Source: JAXGPP01 sp964436865 (lineage in GTDB: Bacteria; Planctomycetota; Planctomycetia; Pirellulales; Thermoguttaceae). From it: a stretch of DNA of 11,780 bases. The position numbers and the translations under genes were made by a program. Location of the stretch: positions 1 through 11,780 of the forward strand of contig CAYTFK010000226.1 of NCBI GenBank assembly GCA_964436865.1, in the 5' to 3' direction. How positions within the stretch are numbered: the stretch's first letter is position 1; each line of letters begins with the position of its first letter. The notes beneath the pieces are model-generated. The model searched no databases and was not told where the DNA came from. It worked only from the letters and a program-made list of their open reading frames with translations. Below are positions 6,324-11,780 of this stretch, in pieces.

Positions 6324-6387
6324 GGCCTAGCGGCCGATGAAGTCCCGGCTTCTGCCGATGTTTCTTCGCACGAAGGAGGATCTGCGC
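6324..6387 (+). promoter_or_regulatory. Multi-hairpin leader sequestering the hsp20 ribosome binding site (candidate RNA thermometer)
   Basis: Three hairpins follow one another. GGCC (6324-6327) pairs with GGCC (6332-6335). GAAGT (6339-6343) pairs with GCTTC (6348-6352) around CCCG. Then GAT-G-TTTCTTC (6357-6367) pairs with GAAGGAG-G-ATC (6372-6382) around GCAC. The last stem hides the whole AAGGAGG (6373-6379), is weakened by two U-G pairs and contains one G-G opposition. A start codon 5 bases further on (6388) begins a small heat-shock protein. This is the known layout of ROSE-type thermometers: several hairpins, with the last, imperfect one covering the Shine-Dalgarno. The pairing was traced by hand. 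Confidence 0.5.
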
Positions 6388-6828
6388 ATGGTACCGCGTA
6401 CCCCTGGCTTCCGACATCCGCTCCAAGACTTTCGGCGCGAAATGGACCGCTTGATGTCCGACGTCCTCCAGGCCGCATCGGAAAGCGGTTGGCCCTTTCC
6501 CGCCCGAAATCAGCCGGCCGTCAACATGTGGGAGACGGCCGAGGCGCTGCACCTCGAGGTGGAGGTTCCGGGCATCAAGGCCGACCAACTCGAAATCTCG
6601 GTCATCGGCAACGAGGTCACACTCCGAATCGCGCGGGTCGACACGGGGGGTGAGAATGTGACCTATCACCGCCGCGAGCGGCCGGTGGGAGAGTTCTCGC
6701 GGATCTTGCGGCTGCCGACAGAGGTGGACGCCGATCACATCGCGGCCGAACTTCGCAATGGGGTGCTGACCGTAACGCTTCCCAAAGCTCAGGCCGCGCG
6801 GCCTCGCAAGATTCAGGTTAGCGGGTAG
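6388..6828 (+). CDS. Small heat-shock protein, Hsp20/alpha-crystallin family (1 of 3)
   Basis: An ATP-independent holdase that binds unfolding proteins. From the ATG at 6388 it is 146 residues. An N-terminal arm (1-44, LQDFRREMDRLMSDVL helix) is followed by an alpha-crystallin domain (about 45-133). That domain contains VEVPGIKADQLEI, a GEFSRILRLP strand and the hallmark NGVLTVTLPK, and the C-terminal IXI-type motif is KIQVSG. An in-frame ATG at 6337 would add 17 residues. However, AAGGAGGA at 6373-6380, 7 bases before 6388, sets the shorter start. The 6337 ATG has no such site and lies in the structured leader. The 55-base gap to the next hsp20 suggests one transcript. Expression is probably controlled by heat through the leader. 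Confidence 0.92.
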   Translation: MVPRTPGFRHPLQDFRREMDRLMSDVLQAASESGWPFPARNQPAVNMWETAEALHLEVEVPGIKADQLEISVIGNEVTLRIARVDTGGENVTYHRRERPVGEFSRILRLPTEVDADHIAAELRNGVLTVTLPKAQAARPRKIQVSG

Positions 6829-6883
6829 CGATCCGTTCGGTTGGGTTCATTCCGTAGACTGACTTGTCACACGAGGACCATCC

Positions 6884-7285
6884 ATGGCTGACGAAACCCC
6901 CATCACCAAACCGGAGGCCCCCGAAGCGCAAGGGGCCGAATATACCCGAGGCGGCAACATCTACCGTCCCAACGTCGACATCGTGGAACGCGAGGATGAA
7001 TTGCTGGTCCTGGCCGACATTCCCGGCACGGCCGGCGATCTGATCGACATTGACTTCGAGGATGGCAACCTGACCATTCATGCCCGCGTTCCACCGCGGC
7101 AGCAGTCGGGGGCCGAGTACCTGTTGCGCGAGTATGGCGTCGGTGACTATCTCCGCACGTTCCGCGTGAGCGAGAAGATCGACGCCTCCAGGATCAGTGC
7201 CGAATATGGCGATGGCGTATTGACGCTGCACCTGCCGAAGGCCGAGGCATTGCGGCCGAGAAAGATTTCCGTACGAGCCGAGTAG
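6884..7285 (+). CDS. Small heat-shock protein, Hsp20/alpha-crystallin family (2 of 3)
   Basis: 133 residues. It has a short charged N-terminal tail (1-25, rich in Pro/Glu/Ala) instead of the usual hydrophobic arm, then the alpha-crystallin domain (about 28-120). Visible motifs are NVDIVEREDELLVLADIPG, LREYGVGDYLRTFRV, the hallmark GDGVLTLHLPKAEA and the C-terminal KISV of IXI type. The short, polar N-terminus may make it assemble into smaller oligomers or act with its neighbours; that is inference. The start is supported by GAGGA at 6873-6877, a few bases before the ATG. CTTGT (6863-6867) could pair with ACGAG (6871-6875), a weaker echo of the SD-covering hairpin of the first gene. It lies between two other hsp20 genes and is 25 bases from the third. 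Confidence 0.9.
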   Translation: MADETPITKPEAPEAQGAEYTRGGNIYRPNVDIVEREDELLVLADIPGTAGDLIDIDFEDGNLTIHARVPPRQQSGAEYLLREYGVGDYLRTFRVSEKIDASRISAEYGDGVLTLHLPKAEALRPRKISVRAE

Positions 7286-7310
7286 CGCGATTTGCACAAG
7301 GAGAGGGAAC

Positions 7311-7835
7311 ATGAGCGGAATTCCGTGGCGAGGCAAACAGCGCACAGGAGCGCAAGGCGAGATGTCCCCCTTGGCATCGCTGCGCGCCGAGATGGACCGC
7401 CTGTTGGAGACCTACGTCCGCGAACCGGTTGCCGGTTTCGAGTGGCCGTTCGGTGAGCGCGCCTGGTCGCCGCCCATCGATGTCGGCGAGAACGAGCAGG
7501 AAGTTATCGTTCGGGCCGAGGTGCCGGGCATGTCACCCGCCGACATCCAGGTGACCGTCTCAGGCGGGCAATTGGTGCTGGCCGGCGAGAAGAAACCGCC
7601 CGTCGAGCAGGCCAAGGACTTCTATCAGACGGAAAGCCGTTACGGAACGTTCCGGCGCAGCGTGCCGTTGCCTGAATCGGCTGATCCGGACGGAGTCGAC
7701 GCAGAGTATTCCGGCGGCGTGCTTCTCGTCCGTATCAAGAAGACGGTGTCGACACCGCCCAAGCGGGTCGAAGTGAAGGTCAAGCCCGAAGCGGCCGGTG
7801 CTGCTCCCGTCGAAGTGGCTCCACCGCCGGTCTGA
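7311..7835 (+). CDS. Small heat-shock protein, Hsp20/alpha-crystallin family (3 of 3)
   Basis: 174 residues. It has an N-terminal arm with the amphipathic LASLRAEMDRLLETYV (21-36) and FEWPFGERAWSPPIDV (43-58), an alpha-crystallin domain (about 55-145) with VRAEVPGMSPADIQVTV, ESRYGTFRRSVPLP and the hallmark SGGVLLVRIKK, then RVEVKVKP (VXV motif). It ends in an Ala/Pro-rich tail (158-174, ...PVEVAPPPV) that the other two lack. It is the most canonical class A-like bacterial Hsp20 of the three. AAGGAG at 7298-7303, 7 bases before the ATG, fixes the start. The three proteins differ greatly outside the core, so the cluster looks like a stable set of specialised paralogues rather than a recent expansion. 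Confidence 0.93.
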   Translation: MSGIPWRGKQRTGAQGEMSPLASLRAEMDRLLETYVREPVAGFEWPFGERAWSPPIDVGENEQEVIVRAEVPGMSPADIQVTVSGGQLVLAGEKKPPVEQAKDFYQTESRYGTFRRSVPLPESADPDGVDAEYSGGVLLVRIKKTVSTPPKRVEVKVKPEAAGAAPVEVAPPPV

Positions 7836-7842
7836 AACCGGC
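7826..7842 (+). terminator. Hairpin at the end of the hsp20 cluster
   Basis: GCCGGT (7826-7831) pairs with ACCGGC (7837-7842) around the stop codon. No T tract follows, so it may protect the mRNA end or weakly stop transcription. The next 143 bases, up to the chorismate mutase, hold no gene or clear promoter that I can see. Confidence 0.3.
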
Positions 7843-7985
7843 CGGGGCGATCAACATCCATACAACGTGCCTGCGGATGCGCAGTGGCCTTCTTGCGAGC
7901 GCAAAACGGCTCTGGGATTCCGCGGAGCGGTGTCATACACTGGTGGTTATTCGATCGAGGTATCGACTGCCAGCAGGAGAAGATG

Positions 7986-8438
7986 ATGCCGTGCCGTGGA
8001 ATTCGGGGGGCGACAACCGCCGACGACAACACGGGCGAAGCGATCCTCAAGGCGACGCGGGAACTGCTCGCGCTGCTGATTCGGCAGAATGACATTCAGC
8101 CGGAGGATGTGGGCAGCGCGATTTTTACCACCACTTTCGACCTCGATGCCGAGTTTCCCGCCCTGGCCGCCCGCCAACTGGGCTGGATGAACGTGGCCCT
8201 CATGTGCGGCCACGAGATGGATGTGCCCGGCTCCCTGCGCCACTGCATCCGGGTGCTCATCCTCTGGAACACCGACCGCGGCCCGGACGAAATTGTCCAC
8301 GTCTATATCAAGGGCGCCTCGAAATTGCGGCCGGATCTTTGCGATATCCCCCCCGTGGATTGGGCGGAACTGGAAGGCTGGATTAATTCGCACCTGAACC
8401 AGTCGGCCAGGCCCATTCGGCAAGGGAATGAGCAGTGA
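7986..8438 (+). CDS. aroH: Chorismate mutase, monofunctional AroH type
   Basis: Converts chorismate to prephenate, the branch point to phenylalanine and tyrosine. The protein has the small trimeric AroH fold known from Bacillus subtilis, not the helical AroQ type. From the ATG at 7986 it is 150 residues with CRGIRGATTADDNT, AEFPALAARQLGW, CGHEMDVPGSLRHCIRVL and HVYIKGASKLRPDL. The B. subtilis active-site residues Arg7, Cys75, Glu78, Arg90, Tyr108 and Arg116 have counterparts at R7, C74, E77, R89, Y107 and R115. AGGAG at 7975-7979 is 6 bases from the 7986 ATG and only 3 from an adjacent ATG at 7983. The open frame reaches back to 7884, but that extension is not family-like. A C-terminal tail of about 30 residues (VDWAELEGWINSHLNQ...) exceeds the B. 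subtilis protein. No other aromatic-pathway gene is nearby. Confidence 0.93.
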   Translation: MPCRGIRGATTADDNTGEAILKATRELLALLIRQNDIQPEDVGSAIFTTTFDLDAEFPALAARQLGWMNVALMCGHEMDVPGSLRHCIRVLILWNTDRGPDEIVHVYIKGASKLRPDLCDIPPVDWAELEGWINSHLNQSARPIRQGNEQ

Positions 8439-8769
8439 TCATTCCACAGCCAAGCCGGTCTTTGAGGCGACGACTGGCATTCCGCTGATCGGCCTCTTAC
8501 CGTTTCCGCCGGCACTCAAGGCCGAATCCACCCCCTCCGTGGGGCTGTCGTTGTTTGACAAACCGGGTGGAACACCGCACGATACTGTTGTTGGCCGAGC
8601 GGGGCGGCCAGGTGCCGGCAAGATCGGCAGTCAAGGGGCGAATAGCTATTCAAACTGAGAGTCTTCGCCGGTTTCGCCCCGGCGGCTGTTCCCCCGGTCT
8701 GCGGCGTGTCCATGCTGTCACACCTCTCGGTCGCTGGCCACGATCGCGGCCCTTATCGGAGAATTGCGC
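8439..8769. other. Gene-free stretch between aroH and the NfeD-like gene
   Basis: I see no supportable gene here. A 76-codon frame (8428-8658) has no usable ribosome binding site and no recognisable sequence. CGCCGG (8666-8671) and CCGGCG (8679-8684) form a 6-pair hairpin around TTTCGCC, followed by GCTGTTCC, and may end the aroH transcript. GTTTG-A-CAAAC at 8553-8563 is a small palindrome containing TTGACA. The nearest -10-like GATACT is 20 bases away, too far for a normal promoter. Confidence 0.4.
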
Positions 8770-9465
8770 ATGACCACGCTCACCGTCCTGTTTCTCGTCT
8801 GTGCCGCACTGGGCGGCACCATCCTGGTGTGCCAGTTCGTTCTCACAGCAATCGGCTTGGGAGGCGACCTGGAAATGCACGATGGCGGGGGCGGCGACAT
8901 GCTCCACGGCGGCATGGGAGGTGACGGCGGTGGAGACCTTTCCGCGCATGCTGGCGTCGACGGCTCCGGCCTGCACCCGGATGATAGCGGCGCCTACGAC
9001 GCGCACGCCAATGCCACCAGCCACGCCTCCAGCCATTTGCTGGGGGTGATCTCGTTTCGCACGGTGGTCGCGGCGCTGGCCTTCTTCGGCATCGGCGGCC
9101 TGGCCTCGCAAGGCGCGGGGCTGTCAGCTCCCTGGACTGTCGTGATCGCGATGACGGCCGGGTTCGGCGCGATGTACGGCGTTTACTGGGTGATGCGAAG
9201 CCTGTGGCTCTTGCAGGCCGAAGGCACCGCTCGCGTGCAGGGGGCGGTGGGAAAGATGGGCACCGTCTACCTCCGTGTGCCGGGTTACAACCAGGGCAGC
9301 GGGAAGATTCAACTCAATCTGCAAAATCGGACCATGGAGTACACCGCGGTCACGGCGGGCGACGCGATCCCCACAGGAGCTAAAGTTGTCGTAGTCGACG
9401 TGGTCTCACCCGATACGGTCGAAGTTGAGCCGGCCTTGGAGCCGGAAAGGATCGAAAATGCTTAG
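8770..9465 (+). CDS. NfeD-like membrane protein, flotillin partner, with His/Gly/Asp-rich loop
   Basis: 231 residues from the ATG at 8770; GGAG at 8758-8761 supports this over the TTG at 8764. The order is: transmembrane helix 1 (about 5-30); a loop (about 33-89) very rich in Gly, Asp and His (seven His between 37 and 89, e.g. MHDGGGGDMLHGGMGGDGGG); two hydrophobic segments (about 92-112 and 119-141); and a C-terminal OB-fold-like beta domain (about 152-222, GAVGKMGTVYLRVPG ... GAKVVVVDVVSPDTVEVEP). Short NfeD proteins of this plan sit next to flotillins and are thought to act with them in membrane microdomains (YuaF/YuaG in Bacillus). The overlap of 8 bases with the flotillin start fits that pairing. 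The His/Asp-rich loop could bind metal ions; that is inference, and NfeD proteins do not usually have it as far as I know. It has no protease domain. Confidence 0.85.
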   Translation: MTTLTVLFLVCAALGGTILVCQFVLTAIGLGGDLEMHDGGGGDMLHGGMGGDGGGDLSAHAGVDGSGLHPDDSGAYDAHANATSHASSHLLGVISFRTVVAALAFFGIGGLASQGAGLSAPWTVVIAMTAGFGAMYGVYWVMRSLWLLQAEGTARVQGAVGKMGTVYLRVPGYNQGSGKIQLNLQNRTMEYTAVTAGDAIPTGAKVVVVDVVSPDTVEVEPALEPERIENA

Positions 9466-11053
9466 CCCTCTCCTTGCTCAAGAACTTGGCGGTCCCATCA
9501 TGTGGATCGTGGTCGGCGTGATCCTGGTGGCGATGATGACCGTCACCATCGTCGGCCTGATCAGCAAGCAGTACAAACGCTGCCCGAGCAACCGCATCCT
9601 GGTGATCTACGGTCGCTCGGGACAGGGCGAGGCGGCCACCTGCGTCCACGGCGGCGCTCGGCTGGTGATCCCCTTGCTGCAAGACTACGGCTGGCTCAGC
9701 CTGGAGCCGATGCAGATCGAGATTCCGCTCCGCGGCGCGCTGTCGATGGAGAACATCCGCGTCAACGTGCCGAGCGTGTTTACGGTGGCCATCGGCACCA
9801 CGCCTGAGTTGATGCAGAACGCGGCGATCCGCCTCTTGGGCCTGGGCAACCAGGAAATCAAGAAGCAGGCTGAAGACATCATCTTCGGCCAGTTGCGCCA
9901 AGTGATCGCCTCGATGCTCATCGAGGACATCAACCGCGATCGCGACAAGTTCCTCGAGGCCATCCAGGCGTCGCTCGAGCCCGAGTTGCGGAAGATCGGC
10001 CTGGTGCTGATCAACGTCAACATCACCGACATTACCGACGAGTCGGGCTACATCGAAGCGATCGGCCAGAAGGCCGCCTCGCAGGCCATCCAGAAGGCCC
10101 GCGGCGACGTGGCCGACAACGAGAAGATGGGCGAGATCCGCGTCGCCGAGGCCGAGCGTGAGAAGGCCGTCCAGGTGGCCGGCGCCAACAAGGTCAAAGC
10201 AGTGGGAGTCCGCGAGGCCGCCCGCGACCAGGCGATCGCGGTCGCCACGATGGACAAGGAACAACAGGTCGGCGAGCAACGGGCGGCGTTTGAGCGCGAG
10301 GCGTCGGTGAAAGACGCCGAACGCGAGATGCGAATCAAGCTGGCCGACGCCAACGCCCGGGCTGTGGAAGGCGAAAACACCTCCAAGGCAGCCATCGCCG
10401 CCTCGCAGGCCGAGCTTCAAGTCAAGCAGGCCGAAGCCTACCAGGTCGGCGAGACCCGGCAGCGTGTCGCCCAGGCCGCCGTGCTGGAAGCCCAGCACCG
10501 CGCGATGGCCAAGGCGGCCCTGGCCGAAGCCGAGGAGATCGAGGCCAAGCGGCGCGCCGAACTGGAAGCCCCTGCCAAGGCCGAGAAGGCCCGGGTGATC
10601 GTCGATGCCGAGGCCGTCGCCGAGCGCCGGCGACTGGAAGCCGAAGGCGAAGCGAAGGCGATCTTCGCCAAACTGGAAGCCGAGGCCCGCGGCCAGTACG
10701 AGATCCTCGCCAGGAAGGGCGAAGGTCTGCGGCAAATCATCGACGCCTGCGGCGGCGCCGAGGAAGCGTTCAAGATGCTCATGCTCGAGCACTTCGACAA
10801 CCTGGTCGAGGCCTCGGCCAAGGCGATCTCGAACATCAAGTTCGACAAGGTCGTGGTTTGGGAAGGCAACGGCCAGAATGGGACCACCGCCACGGCCAAC
10901 TGGCTGCACAACATGGCCCGCACCCTGCCTCCAATGATGCAGGTGATGAAGGACATTGGCGGTGTGGAGATTCCTGAGACGCTGGCCAACCTGGCCGGAG
11001 GCCAGAAGGAAGGGGCGGCGGTGAGCGACCATATTTCGCCCGACGGCAAATAA
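9458..11053 (+). CDS. Flotillin (SPFH/band 7 family)
   Basis: A membrane scaffold protein that forms large oligomers in ordered membrane patches. From the ATG at 9458 it is 531 residues, the usual flotillin size. A transmembrane helix (about 14-36, IMWIVVGVILVAMMTVTIVG) is followed by the SPFH domain (about 40-205, with RILVIYGR, GGARLVIPLLQDYGWLSLEP, VNVPSVFTVAIG and LRKIGLVLINVNITDITDESGYIEAIGQ). A long coiled coil comes next (about 205-440), rich in Ala/Glu/Lys with the EA repeats of flotillins, then a C-terminal oligomerisation region (LLARKGEGLRQIID-like, LMLEHFDNLVEASAKAISNIKFDKVVVWEG). The frame is open upstream to 9425, but AAAGGA at 9446-9451, 6 bases before 9458, marks the start. 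The first 8 bases overlap the NfeD-like gene, so translation is probably coupled. A strong terminator follows. Its likely role is membrane organisation together with the NfeD-like partner. Confidence 0.95.
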   Translation: MLSPLLAQELGGPIMWIVVGVILVAMMTVTIVGLISKQYKRCPSNRILVIYGRSGQGEAATCVHGGARLVIPLLQDYGWLSLEPMQIEIPLRGALSMENIRVNVPSVFTVAIGTTPELMQNAAIRLLGLGNQEIKKQAEDIIFGQLRQVIASMLIEDINRDRDKFLEAIQASLEPELRKIGLVLINVNITDITDESGYIEAIGQKAASQAIQKARGDVADNEKMGEIRVAEAEREKAVQVAGANKVKAVGVREAARDQAIAVATMDKEQQVGEQRAAFEREASVKDAEREMRIKLADANARAVEGENTSKAAIAASQAELQVKQAEAYQVGETRQRVAQAAVLEAQHRAMAKAALAEAEEIEAKRRAELEAPAKAEKARVIVDAEAVAERRRLEAEGEAKAIFAKLEAEARGQYEILARKGEGLRQIIDACGGAEEAFKMLMLEHFDNLVEASAKAISNIKFDKVVVWEGNGQNGTTATANWLHNMARTLPPMMQVMKDIGGVEIPETLANLAGGQKEGAAVSDHISPDGK

Positions 11054-11079
11054 CCCGGCGGCAAGGGCACGGGTAAGTA

Positions 11080-11125
11080 CGACAGGGTGTGCCTCGGCAG
11101 CGAGACACACCCTGTCGGCGTTCTT
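11080..11125 (+). terminator. Strong hairpin terminator after the flotillin gene
   Basis: CGACAGGGTGTG (11080-11091) pairs perfectly with CACACCCTGTCG (11106-11117). After one C-A mismatch the stem continues with CTCG/CGAG and a GCAG loop. The short T-rich string GCGTTCTTT follows. It begins 26 bases after the flotillin stop and closes the nfeD-flotillin unit. Confidence 0.85.
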
Positions 11126-11230
11126 TGGGCGTGTCGGCTCCTGGGCCGGCCTGGCCATTAACTGGAAGTGCCTGGGATGCGGTGCGCCCCGAGGGGCGGT
11201 CGTACCCCTGGCTTCATTGGGAGGATTCCT

Positions 11231-11780
11231 ATGACGGCCCCGGTCGGGTGTCTAGATCGCGCTGCGATCGCGTTGCTCGTTTCTGCCGCCATTGCCGGTT
11301 CGTGCTCGGCGGTCATGGCCCAGAATGACTTGCGGCTGATGAGGATTCCCGATCCGCTCTCGGGCGAGAATCCGCCCCTGCGGCTATTGCCGCAAGAGGT
11401 GCCATTGCCGGGGGTGCCTGTTGTCGACTCCCGTTTCGGCACACGACTGACCCGCGTCACGCGCCAGCCGGGCATCCGGCACGAATACGCACGCTTCGAT
11501 CCATTCAACAAGGACCAGTCGCTGATCCTGCTGCTCGTTCCGTCGGCGGGCGGATTCCGCGTGTACCGCACTTATCCGCTCCCATTCGACGACGCGGGCA
11601 ACTTGGTTCGCACCGTGAATTTTGAAGAGCCGCGCTGGGATCCACAAAACGCCAACCTGCTGTGGGGATTACGTGAGTTCTGCATCGAGACTCTCGACGT
11701 CGCGACGGGTGAGACCGCGACGGTTAAGGATTTCCGATACGATCCGCGAATCGGCCCTCTGCTCCGGTCCGAACCCGACC
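11231..11780 (+). CDS. Secreted protein, probably beta-propeller (partial, 3' end outside window)
   Basis: The frame stays open from the ATG at 11231 to the window edge (183 codons). GGAGGA at 11220-11225, 5 bases upstream, is an excellent ribosome binding site. The N-terminus is a signal peptide: hydrophobic AAIALLVSAAIAGSCSAVMA (11-30), probably cut after VMA before QNDL. The Cys at 25 does not fit a strict lipobox. The mature part has a proline-rich linker (about 38-62), then VVDSRFGTRLTRVT, HEYARFDPFNKDQSLILLL, GFRVYRTYPL and EPRWDPQNANLLW. Such repeats of FDP.../WDP... followed by a hydrophobic strand are typical of PD40/TolB-like propeller blades. The product may therefore be an exported propeller protein or a carbohydrate-lyase relative; the visible part does not decide. 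It is an independent unit after the flotillin terminator. I see no promoter in 11126-11219, only a CGCCCC-GA-GGGGCG hairpin near 11186-11199. Confidence 0.75.
   Translation, partial: MTAPVGCLDRAAIALLVSAAIAGSCSAVMAQNDLRLMRIPDPLSGENPPLRLLPQEVPLPGVPVVDSRFGTRLTRVTRQPGIRHEYARFDPFNKDQSLILLLVPSAGGFRVYRTYPLPFDDAGNLVRTVNFEEPRWDPQNANLLWGLREFCIETLDVATGETATVKDFRYDPRIGPLLRSEPD

Noticed and set aside
6396..6410. The 15-mer CGTACCCCTGGCTTC occurs here and again near 11200-11214.
   Set aside because: One copy is coding and one is intergenic, the flanks do not match, and a single 15-base match in a window this size can arise by chance in GC-rich DNA.
8555..8586. TTGACA and GATACT as a promoter for the NfeD-like gene.
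   Set aside because: The spacer is 20 bases, too long for a normal sigma70 promoter.
8428..8658. Small 76-codon frame after aroH.
   Set aside because: The only start overlaps aroH, AAGGG touches the ATG with no spacing, and the sequence matches nothing I know.
9380..11158. 592-codon frame on the minus strand opposite flotillin.
   Set aside because: Shadow of the repetitive Ala/Glu coiled coil; it yields a monotonous Leu/Gly/His sequence and has no ribosome binding site.

Overview
The window looks like chromosomal DNA from a GC-rich, Gram-negative-type bacterium, most likely a member of the Planctomycetota. That placement is inferred from gene content, from the unusual fatty-acid gene set, and from the style of the coding sequences. 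It has not been checked by a database search. No mobile element, CRISPR array, rRNA or complete tRNA is visible.

Layout. (1) Positions 1-1097 (+): the C-terminal end of a hybrid sensor kinase with a receiver domain, overlapping by 4 bases a DUF4202-family gene that carries a one-base frameshift. A hairpin terminator separates these from the convergent genes that follow. (2) Positions 6026 down to 1153 (-): a six-gene run in transcription order fabZ-like, fabG, an extended acyl carrier protein, a second fabZ-like gene, fabF and selD. A good sigma70-type promoter lies upstream, and a 15-base palindrome overlaps its -35 box. (3) Positions 6027-6387: a gene-free divergent control region. (4) Positions 6388-7835 (+): three tandem but dissimilar small heat-shock proteins (Hsp20/alpha-crystallin). 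The leader of the first folds on paper into three successive hairpins, the last of which covers the ribosome binding site. (5) Positions 7986-8438 (+): a monofunctional AroH-type chorismate mutase. (6) Positions 8770-11053 (+): an NfeD-like membrane protein with a His/Gly/Asp-rich loop, overlapping by 8 bases a flotillin, closed by a strong hairpin terminator. (7) From 11231 to the end (+): the start of a secreted, probably beta-propeller protein that runs off the window.

Main observations. selD is longer than a standard ORF call suggests. The reading frame continues upstream through an in-frame TGA to an ATG four bases after fabF. The TGA sits exactly where SelD proteins carry their catalytic Cys or Sec, so the gene most likely encodes a selenocysteine-containing selenophosphate synthetase. 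A hairpin with a GGUC apex, of the bacterial SECIS type, follows the TGA at a plausible distance. This implies that the organism decodes UGA as selenocysteine. The second notable signal is the candidate RNA thermometer upstream of the first hsp20 gene. The fatty-acid cluster, with two FabZ-like proteins and an acyl carrier protein about 50 residues longer than usual, may be a dedicated acyl-chain assembly line, with selD tightly coupled to its end.
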